Program-made: the position numbers and the translations under genes
The notes under the pieces: model-generated
The model's database searches: none
What the model saw: only the letters and a program-made list of their open reading frames with translations
Told to the model about the DNA's origin: nothing
Shown: positions 38,401 to 49,900 of the stretch, one piece after another
Layout of the letters: every line of letters begins with the position of its first letter
Position numbering within the stretch: the first letter of the stretch is position 1
Assembly (NCBI RefSeq): GCF_032854445.1
Contig: NC_088300.1
Coordinates: 66,500,984 to 66,564,983, forward strand
Direction of reading: 5' to 3'
DNA: 64,000 nucleotides
DNA from: Liolophura sinensis
Lineage: Eukaryota > Mollusca > Polyplacophora > Chitonida > Chitonidae

Positions 38401-39600
38401 ACGTAATCACATGAAAAAAGTCCTAATGATAGCTGTTACACACGCTTACATAGACGTTTTCTGTTGCTAAGCTGCTAAAAGTGCAACGTCTTCTTGATAA
38501 GTAAGGTAATAGGCAAAATGATATAGTAACTGGTATGTTATCTGTCTTCCTTTAAACCCAGCCTGATTTACATGGTTTTTGTCTTTTTCTGAATGTAAAG
38601 TTTGCAGTGTTTATTTATTTTGCTATTACAGGCCCATGGTTTGTTGGACACCTTCTGTATGAGTACTACGGTGTTGTGTTTTCATGGGGTATCTTCATCA
38701 AAGGTACATACATTCCAGGCAGTATCACATATTTGTATGGACTACTCCAAGTAAGTAAAGTTAAGAATCATTTTCAATTTCTTCCTCCAAAAAATGTTTG
38801 TTTTATTATTTAAAAATTTAAGTTCTAAAATAACTTGACAATTACTCTTAGGCTAGGTAGGCTATGTTTTAGCATGGCTTGGAATTGAAATGGTTAGTCA
38901 TTATAGTTAAACAAGTACTGGCCTGTAATTTATCAACATTAAATTCAGTTACTAGCAACCATTGCTATATTTATTCATAACTATTTGCAAATATTTCTTC
39001 CAATAGATTTTATATATTTAAATAAAAATAAATCACAAAAAAAGTTTGATACGTTTTCCTTTATATAAATGAAAGACCACCTAATATCATGGAGGACCAG
39101 TAGACATGTTGTAGTTGATTTCAGCCCACCCTAAACATGTATGTGTATTGTGAGTAATGAACACCTGATTTACTGCTTAAGGTGTGTCAGATGTGGCAAA
39201 GTATATACACTGCTAACATATGAACTCTTAGTCTCTTATCAGAGCATCTGTTTCAAGTCGTGAAAAAAAAAAATTATTGTTGTATTTCTCTTTATTTTCT
39301 TTTCAGAATTTAACTTTCAACATTCCATTGCTGCTACATTTTGGCTACATGTTTGATTTCAACCAGCGTCGGAAGACTCGCTACCATTCACGATTGCACT
39401 TGAGTTGGCGCAGAGACTGGTTCTTCATCTTGCTCCTTACATTCCAGACCTACATGGCGTACAGCGGCTATTACCTGGCTTATGGAGGCGTAGCCCTCTT
39501 ACTTTGCCCAGTCAGGACCTGGTCCGTGCTGTTAGCCATCACCCTTCACTGGAAATGTGCAAAATTACTTGACCCTACAGAGATAAATTCTTCCCTGTAG
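26499..39600 (+). CDS. TMEM62: TMEM62, metallophosphoesterase membrane protein, complete, 14 exons
   Basis: Exons: 26499-26669, 27135-27246, 27487-27624, 27870-27915, 29835-29982, 30555-30679, 33506-33628, 34111-34266, 35131-35290, 35668-35778, 36636-36729, 37620-37745, 38632-38750, 39307-39600. All are GT-AG and in phase, total 1923 nt = 640 residues (human TMEM62 about 643). An N-terminal membrane anchor (residues 4-22) precedes a calcineurin-like phosphoesterase domain with the metal motifs in order: DLH (60-62), GDLTD (95-99), GNHD (138-141, codon split by an intron), GHYP (about 228) and GHLHT (255-259). A C-terminal region from about 431 holds about six hydrophobic segments. The substrate is unknown. 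The active-site motifs are intact, so catalysis is plausible. The domain should face the side opposite the cytosol, which is an inference from the anchor. Confidence 0.95.
27135..33628 (+). CDS. TMEM62: TMEM62 exons 2-7: phosphoesterase core
   Basis: These six exons carry all metal-binding motifs. Exon 2 gives ITDLHISRYWDP and exon 3 TGDLTDAKAVDHQGS and WLDIRGNH. Exon 4 supplies the Asp of GNHD plus AFDVPNLDS. Exon 5 gives FGTYNFIGVDACPDPGPKRP and exon 6 WFGHYPSSTV. Exon 7 gives YLCGHLHTLG and LELGDWKDNR. The intron between exons 6 and 7 (30680-33505) is the gene's largest and shows no recognisable gene. Part of it (33090-33205) repeats sequence found at 1705-1815. Confidence 0.93.
28080..28990. 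repeat. Pair of direct repeats in TMEM62 intron 4
   Basis: Two related stretches, 'ggttcccaggttaaaaattc'...'cagaaccgaaagcccgtttc' at about 28091-28140 and 'ttttcccaggtcaaaagtac'...'cggaaccgaaaaagtgtttc' at about 28942-28986, lie about 850 bp apart in the same orientation. They could be ends of an unrecognised element. No coding sequence was seen between them. Confidence 0.4.
35985..36335 (-). mobile_element. SINE family B (tRNA-headed)
   Basis: On the plus strand it starts with 'gaatgaatgaatgcttgggg' and ends with text whose complement is tRNA-like (GTTAGAGCACCTGCCTCGAA). The middle, 'ccaaagtgctgccgccactg', is shared with 1330-1545, a second copy inside a CEP192 intron. It lies in a TMEM62 intron. 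Related tails with 'gaatgaatgaatg' occur at 25836, 37815 and 46113. Confidence 0.65.
36636..39600 (+). CDS. TMEM62: TMEM62 exons 11-14: C-terminal membrane region
   Basis: Hydrophobic segments include ALMVFMMSCLSVILPLYVL (exon 11), CLTGFVIYVAI (exon 12), the GPWFVGHLLYEYYGVVFSW stretch (exon 13), and in the last exon NIPLLLHFGYMF, WFFILLLTFQTYMAY and VALLLCPVRTWSVLLAITL. The stop is TAG at 39598-39600. The last exon contributes 97 residues. Confidence 0.9.
36770..37195 (-). mobile_element. SINE remnants in TMEM62 intron
   Basis: About 36770-36905 is a family A copy (plus strand 'tttgattggtgttatacgca', 'ccagcattatgatgggtgaa'). About 36930-37195 is a different repeat that begins 'ttgattgattgattgactga' and ends in tRNA-like 'cagccagtcagctaattaac'. 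Neither has coding capacity. Confidence 0.55.
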
Positions 39601-40821
39601 TCATTCACAGCTGTCCAACTACGGGTATTAATTTGATCTTTCAAGGCTCACCAGCAATCATATGAACCACCAGAGGCAACCACTTTACATCTGGTTCTGC
39701 ATTTATTTATTTACATATTTATTTAGTATTCCTGAAAGTTTAATTGTCGGCTCTCGAGTGTGTGTGGAATCATATTGATTCGTTACATGAACCGCAGTAA
39801 TAGGACGTGATGATTTAACTGTTATGCTACCTGAAAACTGTTCTTAAATGACCTGAAATTACGCCCATGACAAAGTTGTTCTTCTAGATTCTGAGAGTTC
39901 TGTTGACTTTAGAAGTGTATTTTGGGGTTAATTTGGAAGGTACTATGATATTATGCTGGAGAAAAAGTAAGTTTGAATACTGAAAGTAATATTTCTGACA
40001 TTTATTTCCCCTTAAAGATGAACTCTTTTAAAGACAAAATGCTAGGTAATTTTCCATACATCCTGAGCCATAAGTTAGAGTGCTCTAACACATGAGTAAC
40101 TCCCAGCCTATTTCTGTGTGTCTCGTTCAGTCAAGTTACATGAAGGAATTCCCTTACATTGATTATCATAGGTCACTGGAATGAGTGTTGTTGTAGCACT
40201 GAGCTGCTCTTATCCTACTAGTTTCAGCTAACATGTACTTGCATGATGTAATCAGAGTTGAGTTAAATTTATTCTGACCACAGGTGCCTTTACATGTTTT
40301 GAAATGACATGAAAACTTAAATTTTTACTCTTTTTTTGCTAGTGTAATGATCTGTATTTAGGTATTGTTAAATCATACATCCAAAAATGTTTGACATAGC
40401 TGACATATAAATATGTGTATGTTGTTGCCTTGTGCACATGTAGCTAAAGAGTCATAGCTAAAATAGTGTCATTGGCTTCCTGTGTTTTTTAATTGAAATG
40501 TTGTAAAACTGGCACATTTATGAGGAGAGGAGAGCAAGCTTTCAGGGTTTTAGTCAGTCTCATCCCTATCTTTCCTGTTTTCTCTCCATCTCACTGAGTC
40601 TATTTGAGTTAAATCCGCCAAACATTGCATTTATTATACATTCGAAATAAAACTGTTGTTTAGTTTTAAGGTTTACTGTCAATGCTCTTTTGGGGCCCTC
40701 GCTGGTCGAGTGGTATAAATTGCAGCCACTGCCTTTTGGTTTATACATCACTTTAGTCTGGTGAAGTCAGTACATTGGATCGTGTACAACTTTACTTTGG
40801 GAGGCTAGTCAGACAACTGGA

Positions 40822-41000
40822 GCTGATTCCGCAAAGAATATTGTGAAGTCAAAATTTAAAACTTTGTCACAATGCTTAGTTTTTTGGCACTGAAAATAGG
40901 AATTTTGTCGCATTTTGTTTAAAGACAATCAAAATTTTAATTTCTAGTTTAAAAATTGTTTTTCGAAGTCAGAAATAGCTTTGAGGAATGACTTTTTGCC
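40822..41000. mobile_element. MITE with imperfect terminal inverted repeats
   Basis: The left end 'tgattccgcaaagaatattg' and the complement of the right end ('tcattcctcaaagctatttc') match imperfectly over about 27 bp. A single end of the same family occurs at 17728-17760 ('ggttgattccacaaagtcat'). It has no coding capacity. Confidence 0.5.
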
Positions 41001-41954
41001 TTTATGTATCACAATATAGGTGATGTTCAGATGCAAGTGCAGAACATGACAAATTATCTTCACATCTGTCTTTATTATCCCAGAAATAAGATATAAAAAA
41101 AAAAACATGTTATTATATTAGCACCTGGATTAATCCAGAATTCATGGCAGGATATCACTGGATTTAAGTATCTTCTGAGATTTGCATTATGATAGGGAAA
41201 AGCTTTACACCTTTGCTGCCAGTGTTAATGTATGCAAGCAGTCTTATGTTTATACATTATCTCATTACCTCAAGTGAAACTTTCAGCTGGAAGGGAGTCA
41301 GAGAGGCCTGATATTCTTGACTTAGTTAAGTCAAGGTTAATTTCATACGCATTACAAAATTATGCAGTGCTTCTGCAGTTGGCTTTACGTCTCAGTGTAC
41401 ATTTTTGTACAACCCAAGCTCTGTCTTTGTTTTAAGCAAGCACAGTTACAGCTTTACAGAAGTTATTGTACACTTGTGTTTACACTATGACTTATATTGT
41501 CATCAAGACAAATTGGCAATATTGTACTGTACGAACTTGAATCCGGATCCTGTGAGTTCTGCTCAGTCTGTTTTAATGTGCACAATCTCAAATAAAATGG
41601 AATCCTTAAATTTGACATTGTCTTAGTTTGTAGTGTCTGTGTTCTTCGAGTTGGTAGTGGATGTGAAGTCGATTGGTTGTGCTCTTAAATGTAATATAAT
41701 AAATTGCAACATTGACTACTGGTACTTTACATGGCATTCTTGATACTTACACCTTTATCTTTTGAGGTATAATGCTGGTCACATCATCAGAAGGAGGCTA
41801 CCCATGTTTGTTGGTAGAAATCGCCTTTGTTATCTATACCAGCTGTAATGATAATAATGTTGAAGATATGACACGGAGACGATTTAATCTTTACTCTTTG
41901 TCAATGTGAGTCATTCAAACCTGGAATAACACCATTATAATCCTGAAATCCGTG

Positions 41955-42148
41955 GTCTGTGGCTGAATGGTTTGTGCAGTAGCGTGCCACAATGTCCACA
42001 ACTATCCACTTCACCAGCCTGCGGATGGTTGTGCTTTTCTCTTGTGCTCTACCTGATTTCCTCCCACCATAATGATGGCCTCTGCTGCATAAGAGAAATA
42101 TTTTTGAATTTATAGCATAAAAATCCAGTCAATTAAATAAATAAAAAC
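41955..42148 (+). mobile_element. SINE family A copy, intergenic
   Basis: It contains 'gtggctgaatggtttgtgca' at the head, 'tttcctcccaccataatgat' in the middle and an 'aaataaataaaa' tail. It is internally deleted, lacking the B-box region. It lies between TMEM62 and TANGO1. Confidence 0.65.
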
Positions 42149-43478
42149 TGAAATCTGTAAATCATCTTACCAAACCTCATATCAAGTTATTGTGTACTTT
42201 ACTCGCATACAGGAGGGCCTACCAAAGCTAGAATGTACGCGGCTGTTGAAGGTGTGCGTGTCTCACATGTTGGGAAGTCTGTCAGTTACTTGCTGGAGGT
42301 AGGTTCTGGTTGGTGGATTCACCAGTGGATCTCACTTTCCTCCACCAATGAATCTAACTGCCTAAGTACAACGGAAGTTATCTTGAGTTCTGAGTTCTAT
42401 CGTGTTGAACACCAATCATTTAATGAATGAATCAACCAATCAAGGTTTGTTTTTAAACATTATAATTAATAATTAATACAAATAATTTACGTTTGTAAAT
42501 GAATCCATATACATGTATGTAATTACATTAAACACACGTACTTTAATCACTCACTGTATGCTATGTTACAAGTACCTTCTCAATTCATATCACAAGGCTT
42601 GCCAGCATCTGGGTTTATATAGGCCAGCACATACTGGTACACAACGGCTGTATTATTTGTACCGGTGTTTTATATGTAGTACTGAGGCTGGGTTCACATA
42701 TAATCAAGATTCTCTCCGAGTCAGCATAACCTGCAATAATAGATATACAGATGTAATTGGGCTTGGTAATCCTAATTAACGATATGGATACCAAAGTGCA
42801 AGTGCGATGATGCTAGGCTTGCAAGAAGGAAATCATCAATTCCAGCCCCATTACCATAGCTACCAGCAGCTGGCTGCGCCTGGCCTTTTCAGTCATATAG
42901 TAGGACAGACATAAAACTATAAAACAGACATGTTTTAATGTGTATAGACCTGCAAATTGACATATCTGCAGGACTGCGGATGAAAGGTTATAAATAAAGA
43001 ATAAAAACAGTTGCCACAGAATAGGCATATAGGCCTGCTTAAAATCATTAAAAACAAAAACACCAAAAAAAAAAGAAAAAAAAAAAAAGAAAAGCAAACA
43101 GAAATACAGACAGAAAACAAACTTTTAGCCAAACATTGTATGTAATTTACTTTAGTGGTTTCGTGTAGTAATGCCCGATACACAGGCAAGTTCTGCATAA
43201 GGCAAGCCTACAAATAAGTTAATGTTCGAAGAAAAAAACATTGCTTCTGTCCTTAATAAAATCGCTTTGGTTAATATTCAGTGTGACGATACAATTATGT
43301 ACACAGTGAGTGGTTACAATTTATTATTTGAATCAATGTATTCATTGATTAGAAAACGCATTGTAAGATATGACAGCTGCGGGTCCTGAGTGGGGCAAAT
43401 GTGGACACAAGATAAGCCCTCCACGAGACACAGCTGACGTGTCGAATGCGGCTGCGCCGTGGTAAGCGTGGAGAAATC

Positions 43479-46400
43479 ATGGAAGTCGGAGAGATATCGA
43501 AAACACCGGCTCGTGTGATCATACTTATCGTTACCATTGCAGCAGTTGTTGAATTTGCAGTGTCATCCAAAATATCTAACGAAAGGCTATGCGGCGATAA
43601 AGAATGTAATGGTAGGTGGTGAGATCGCGGCGTACAGCCCAATGTTGTTGTTGTTGTTTGTACTGTCACTGACGTTACTACTACAACATCTGCAACTGTG
43701 GACGTGCGTGATGAAGAAAACTTCCTCAGTGATGACTGATGGCGAATGTCCCATTGGATACTGTCGTCATTCTTGATGCATAGAATAAGGAATTTTCGGA
43801 AGTTACAATAAATTGTCGGCATTTAGTGCTAGTCTTTATGCAGTATACAAAAGAATGAAATACAATGGTGCTTACCAGAGTTAACCTAATATATTAATAA
43901 TATATATGGAGAGGTTTAACTGAAACCAAAACACATAGGACTATTTTGACAGCAATGTACATGGTGATTTTTTATGAGCTTTTGGCCGCAACTGCTGAGA
44001 TTGTCAGATAAAAACACACAGTTTGGTTCACTTACCAGCTACATATATACTAGGAAAGTTCACAGTTGCACAGAACACTACAGTTCACAGCTTGGACAGG
44101 TGAGCAGTGTTATGTACAATATATACAGCTGACCCCTTGCTATTTTTGTGTTTTTCAGGGCCGTATACTTTGCTAGTCGGACTTTTTGTTGAAGAATAGT
44201 TTGATGACAAAATCTATCACATCTGGTGGATACATATTTTTAGACAACAAAATTTTAATGTTTTCGACCTCATTGGTGAGACTGCACGGTTTAGTAATGT
44301 GTTCATTAGATTAATTTTGCATTTATTGGGGAGGGGAAAAAGCTGGTCCACATGGTGTGGAGTCCAGTGTGAGTAGGTTTCCAATACAGTGTTGTGTGGA
44401 TTTTGTCTGGTGTCCTAGAGATGAATACATCAAGGAATGGGAGAGAACCATTAACTTCATGTTCGCAGGTGAAGTTCAGCTGATCATGACAGCTTTTAAT
44501 ATAATCCAGGAAAGGCTGGACATCAGCTGTTTCACTAAACGCTTAGAATATGTTGTCCACGTAACGTTTGGTCTGACTCCTGGGTAATTTCGGACAAACT
44601 TGTTTTCATAAAGACAGAGGTGCAGCGGGGAACCCATGGAGTTGCCGTCCACTTGCTCAAAATAGTTGTTGAATCTGAGTGTGACATTTGTTGCTACAAG
44701 TGTCGGGGCACGCTTGAGTTGTCTTCAGGTCATTCCATGAAATTTCGATTTGGTGTCTGGTGTAACCTGGTCAAGAATGATGGTCATAGTTTCATTGACG
44801 GGTACGTTGGTAAAAAAAAGGCTGGTGACATCAAAAGAACACACTGCCCCCCTTTATGCTTTTTTTTTTTGTTAAGTATGTTCAATTCCTTTTCACTATT
44901 GTTAGATAGTCTGTGTAAGAACACACCGCTTCGTCCGTGCATAATCATTGTTTTCAGCATGTAAAACCTGTTCTGTATATATTGTACATAACACTGCTCA
45001 CCTGAACAAGCTGTGAACTATAGTGTTAACTTTCCTGGCATATATGCAGCTGGTAAATGAACCAAACTGTGTGTTTTTATCTGATGATGGCAACAGTTGT
45101 GGCCGAAAGCTCATAATGAGTTTGTAATCACCATGTGCAAAGTTCTCAAAATAGTGCCATGTGTTTTGGTTTTTAAGTAGACCTTTCCCCAGGGCTCTGG
45201 TAGGTTTCGCCCCACGATAATGTTGGTTGTTGTTTTATAAGTGAAATATTCTTGGGTATGGCATAAGACACTAATCGAATAATTCAATAAATATTTGTCA
45301 CTTGCACTTCAGATAATGTTGATACAAATGATTCTGCACCTTACATATTTGTAAGAGATTCCTTTGTATCTTGTTTTTGTTAGAAAATTACATTTTCCAA
45401 TGACTCGGAAACATATAGTATTACCTTTGCACTAGCTATTACACAAGGTAGATGCTAACAATGAACTTCCTTCATATGACATGTTTGAGTGGCATTTAGA
45501 AGTAGGGAAGGAAGTACACTGGGAAGCTAACAATGTTAGTAATGGCATCAAAACTCTGTGTTAATGAACAAAGGAGAAAAGACTTTCCCTGTGTACTCCC
45601 TTCATATGAATTCTGTTTAATCTTAGAAAGATGACTTTCAAGTATAACGTAGAGATTTTGTGTAAAGATAATGGTATTTTGACTGAAATCATCATTTTGA
45701 CTGCAAATCATATCAGTTAAATTTATTCTGTTCAGGCTGAAGATTGGGGTTGTTTATAAACAGTTTGATTTGTTTACCAAACTGAAAGGTTAGGTTTACA
45801 AATACTACAGCCAGTATAAAGAACATTGGAATTTATGATAGCTCTCCAAAGCCCTGAAAATGTCTTCCAGCAATCTTTTGGGTGGTTGTGGGTTTCCACC
45901 ATTCTCTGCCTGGTTTCATTTCACCATAATGCTGGCTGCCATTGTACGAGCGAAATATACTTTAGTACAGTGTAATACGCTAATCAAATAAATCAAGTCA
46001 GTAAAAGCTGTTAAAATGTTAAAGTCATCAGGTGACTCCTTGAAAAGATTTCTCCAGTGTGATAATGTAGTTTTATTATTAAAAGAAGTGCGAAGTTTTT
46101 GTACTACTGTAAATGAATGAATGAATGACTGATTATGGCTTAATGCCACATCAGCAATATATCAGCCATATCATGGCTATGTACTACTGTGATGTACTCC
46201 GTTATCACAGAGGCTCAACATTGATGTATATTGTTTCAGTTGTTTTGTCAGAAGCAAAGACACTAGGAAACTATGGCAGCAAGGAACCTTTTCACCTTTC
46301 CTTTAAGCGTGGTCAGATAATACGCATTGTCAGCAAATCAGCTGGAGATAAGCCTGAGCTATGGGGTGAGAGGTAAATATTTGTATATCAGAAACAATAT

Positions 46401-46968
46401 AATGGTGTCACAGGTAATATCTGATGAAATGAAAAATGTAATGTTATGTGCAAATGTGTAGTTTTATAACTTTGTGGTGTCTACAGATGGTAAGCAGCCA
46501 TAGTTGATGAAACCATCGTCAGAGATAAGTAAATGGTCTGTCATTTCGAAGCTATATTAACACGGGCTGCTACAGCAGCACTGTTCCAGTATGGTGACTG
46601 AAAGTTGCTCACAAAAGTCAAATTTCAGGATTTCACTGGAAACACTGAGATTAGTTCATGAGTGGATGGATGTCTGGACCGAAAACTATCTGGTGATTCA
46701 GAGTTAAGGACAAATTAAACTGCTTCAAGGAAAGAAGGAATGTATTTTTATTTCCCGCTCATTTAGAACATCAAGAATGTTCCCAACATTGAACTTGTGG
46801 TTTAGGTATTGTCCAGTTTCATAACATTTGCAAATAAGATGAAGTTATTCATATCACCTTTCTTGGGTTATATTTCAGATCGATGGAAAACGAGGCTATT
46901 TTCCGAAAACTTTTGTCAGGGAAATGAACGTCATTATACATAGTCCAAGCTTTAAAGTTCCCACAGAG
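43479..46968 (+). CDS. MIA3: TANGO1 exons 1-3: signal sequence and SH3 domain
   Basis: Exon 1 encodes ARVIILIVTIAAVVEFAVS, a signal sequence, then SNERLCGDKECN, matching human SEHKLCADDECS. Exon 2 gives the SH3 strands (FHLSFKRGQIIRIVSKS, then PELWGE). Exon 3 gives KRGYFPKTFV, matching human FGYFPKDLI. Exon 1 to 2 is in phase. Exon 2 ends GAGAG (2 nt over), but exon 3 reads correctly only from phase 0, so one base is missing between 46373 and about 46896. A short A-run (gaaaacg) near 46890 is a likely place. Intron 1 contains the Penelope-like element. Confidence 0.85.
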
Positions 46969-49900
46969 GTAAGGCTTATCTTGATTTCTGGATCAGTGTG
47001 TGATACTCATACAGATGTGTATTTATGCTGACGCAAGCTTGCCTAAAGAAAAAGAAAACAGCTTTTTTCACTGTTTTTTGAAAATAATCATGCATAAGAT
47101 AATGTTGACAATCAAAAACATGTAAGTGGATATCATAAAGAAAGACAAATTCAGTTGTAAGTTATGTCACAATGATTCAGGTCCTCTTGCTCAAAACAAA
47201 AGGACAACAATTAATTCTGTCATCTATAGATATACTACTGACCATGTGGACAATGTATTTTCAACGAACCACTGTCATAATGTTGATTTTTCCTGGTATA
47301 TACATGTATTTGTGAAATTTGTTAATTTCCCCTTTCATGGCCTATAACAGACCACAAGCTTTAGCAGTCTGCATGCGTACATCATTTTTTGCTAGAAAGT
47401 CATGATGGCCACAGATACATCGAAGAAAGCGACGCGTTGTACATGTATATGTATTCTGCATCCTTAGTGTCCTCTGTATAAGTGAAGATGCTTGGAGGAA
47501 ATTTATGCACTCTAACAATTTGATTTGGTGAATAATAACAGTGAGGGGTTTGCAAACATTGTATCTGTACAAAATATGCATTTGTTCTTTTTCTCAATCC
47601 TCTTTGGAAAATAGGTTGCATGTTCTGGCTATTGAAGAAAATTGGGTTTCCTAAGAGTGGCCTTTTTGAAAGTGTGGTCAGGTCATGGCCAGTAAACATA
47701 TTTTGATGATGTTGGTAGAAATGTGTATTAAAAGAAGTAAAATAGTCTGTCAGTGTAGATATTTCATGTCCCTGACTGTTGTCAATTACAGATTGCCCTT
47801 GCCCAAACTCAGCCACCAGTAGATGGAAATCGAGAAAACGTGAAGAAAATGGATCAGGCAGATTTTGACAAGGAGGCATCGGTTGTAGAGCAGACGGATG
47901 GCACAGAAACAGGTGAGATGTCAGGAAAACCTCTTCCACCTGCAGGTAGAATGGTTCTTCCACCTGCAGGTAGAATGGTTCTTCCACCTGCAGGTAGAAT
48001 GGTTCTTCCACTTGCAGGTAGAATGGTTCTTCCACCTGCATAGAATGTGCACCATTTTCCTATCAATACATAGCCACAGCCTGACTGAAATAATGCTGTT
48101 TCGGTAATAAGCCATAATCATTTGTTAATTTATTTCCATGAAACTGTTATCCGTTGTATGAAGTGGAAAATTCTTGACAAAGGCACTAAGTAACAGTCAA
48201 TTAAACAAATACATTCCTACATGTATAAGAACCAATGGATTTGTTTTGGTTTACAGAAAAGTAAATGACAGAAATGTTCCATACCAGTTTCTCCCATTCT
48301 AAGTTTCAGAGCTTATCTTTTCCAAGTGTACATGACTTAAAGTCAAAGCCAGGTTTGTGACATCAAGAGAAACAGGTGCTTTCTTGGATCCATATATTTA
48401 TTTGGTCTAGTGTTGTCTTTTCTTTTAACTGTAAGTTCTTGGCTCTGTCCCCTTTGTAGGAGCAGAGAGTGATGTGATAGATGTAGATGGTGACACAGAA
48501 ACTATAGTCACAGACACAAATGCAGAGGACAATACTGATGACGATGATACAGATGTAGAGGATGATGCAGATGTAGAGGACACTGACCTTGATGATCCAG
48601 ATATTGAAGATGATACAGATATTGAGGATGATACAGATGTTCAAGAAGAAAGTGATGCCAGAGATGAGACTAATATTGAAGACAAGCAAGATACGAAACC
48701 TGTTGCTGCTGATCCTCAACCTCTTAAAGTGGAAAGCAATGGTAGCGAAGTTGAGGAGAAAAATGCCAAAGAACCTGAGGTATGTTGAAACCTGTATTTG
48801 GTGTGAATTTATCATTTTTCATGTGGCAGCAACCTGTGGATGGTTGTAGGCTTTTTTTGGACGACATCTTGTAATAAATTATATTACAGGTTTTTGAAAG
48901 GGTTAGACGTGAGTCGGGCTGTATTGGTAATGTTTTTAATCCTGGGAGGTGGCACTGGTGTAAAGCAGGCCCTTGAGCCAGTGTTATGTCAAAAATGGAT
49001 TGTAGCGTAACGTCTAGAATATCACAATGTAGATGTATCGGTTTTTGTTGTTCTGTGATACTGCTTTTAAAGTGATGTCACCATGATGAGCTTGGAAAAT
49101 AAAATGTCATCGAGGTCCTTGTGTTGGTGCTTCCACTATGGTGCAGGGAATTCTTAGTCTTGTAGTGTTTTTCATTGATCAGGAAGCCCAAGGAGACACA
49201 AAGATAAAGCCTCCAGAGCCTGTTCCCGACACCGAAAAAGATGACACCGAAATAGATGAGACTGAAGTGGGAGAGGAAGAAGTGGAGAGTTCTCAGGCAG
49301 GGGAGACAATCCAACCTGACCTGAAAGATATTACAGGTGGTGCAAAATCTAAGGAAGGTATGTGTAAATGGCTGTAATGCCCATATTAAAGTGCTTTAAT
49401 GCTAAGAAGTGAAAAGGTATAATTCCGTGCGTTTGGAGCTCATTTGACAGTTACACACGTCTGGTAATTCTCTTTTGCATTTCTGAACATTGTGCCCATG
49501 GTGGAAAATGGGGTGGGGGGGGGGGGAGTTTGCAGGCCTTAAACTTGATTATGTATGTCACATGAATCATAATTAAAGGAATTTCGAAAGGTTAAAGCAG
49601 TAGTATATCAAGTATCAAACAGTAGAAAAAAAACTAAAACTGTTGTCTTGTTTACTCAAATTACTGAATTTGAAATGACAGCATGAATCTTGCTTTATCT
49701 GTTTATCCGTTTTTTGTTATTTTTTGTTGTACCAGTAAATTATAATGAGCTTCGGGAGCAGGCCACAGAAAAGGAGATTAACGAACTACATCAGCGACGT
49801 CTCCAGCAGAGTGTTAGCGTGGACGATGGGGCGGTTGAAGATATAGATGGTGAGGACAAACAGCTGGCAGTATTGTACATAGGTCACTAATGAGGGCTAG

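Larger units (their letters stand above)
39601..43478. other. TMEM62 3' UTR and intergenic region
   Basis: The 3' UTR probably continues to near 41600, where 'aataaa' (41591-41596) is a fair polyadenylation signal. 'atttatttatttacatattt' near 39700 is AU-rich. The region holds a MITE (about 40822-41000), a SINE (41955-42148), an A-rich stretch (43050-43092) and unique AT-rich sequence. TANGO1 5' sequence, richer in CpG, starts near 43370. No further coding exon was found. Confidence 0.55.

Noticed and set aside
43349-43822. 157-codon minus-strand frame
   Set aside because: Overlaps the TANGO1 first exon and 5' region in antisense; the plus-strand exon has family similarity and a donor.
47400-48041. 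213-codon minus-strand frame with repeated LQVEEPFY units
   Set aside because: Reads the 24-bp array and exon 4 in antisense; no independent gene signals.
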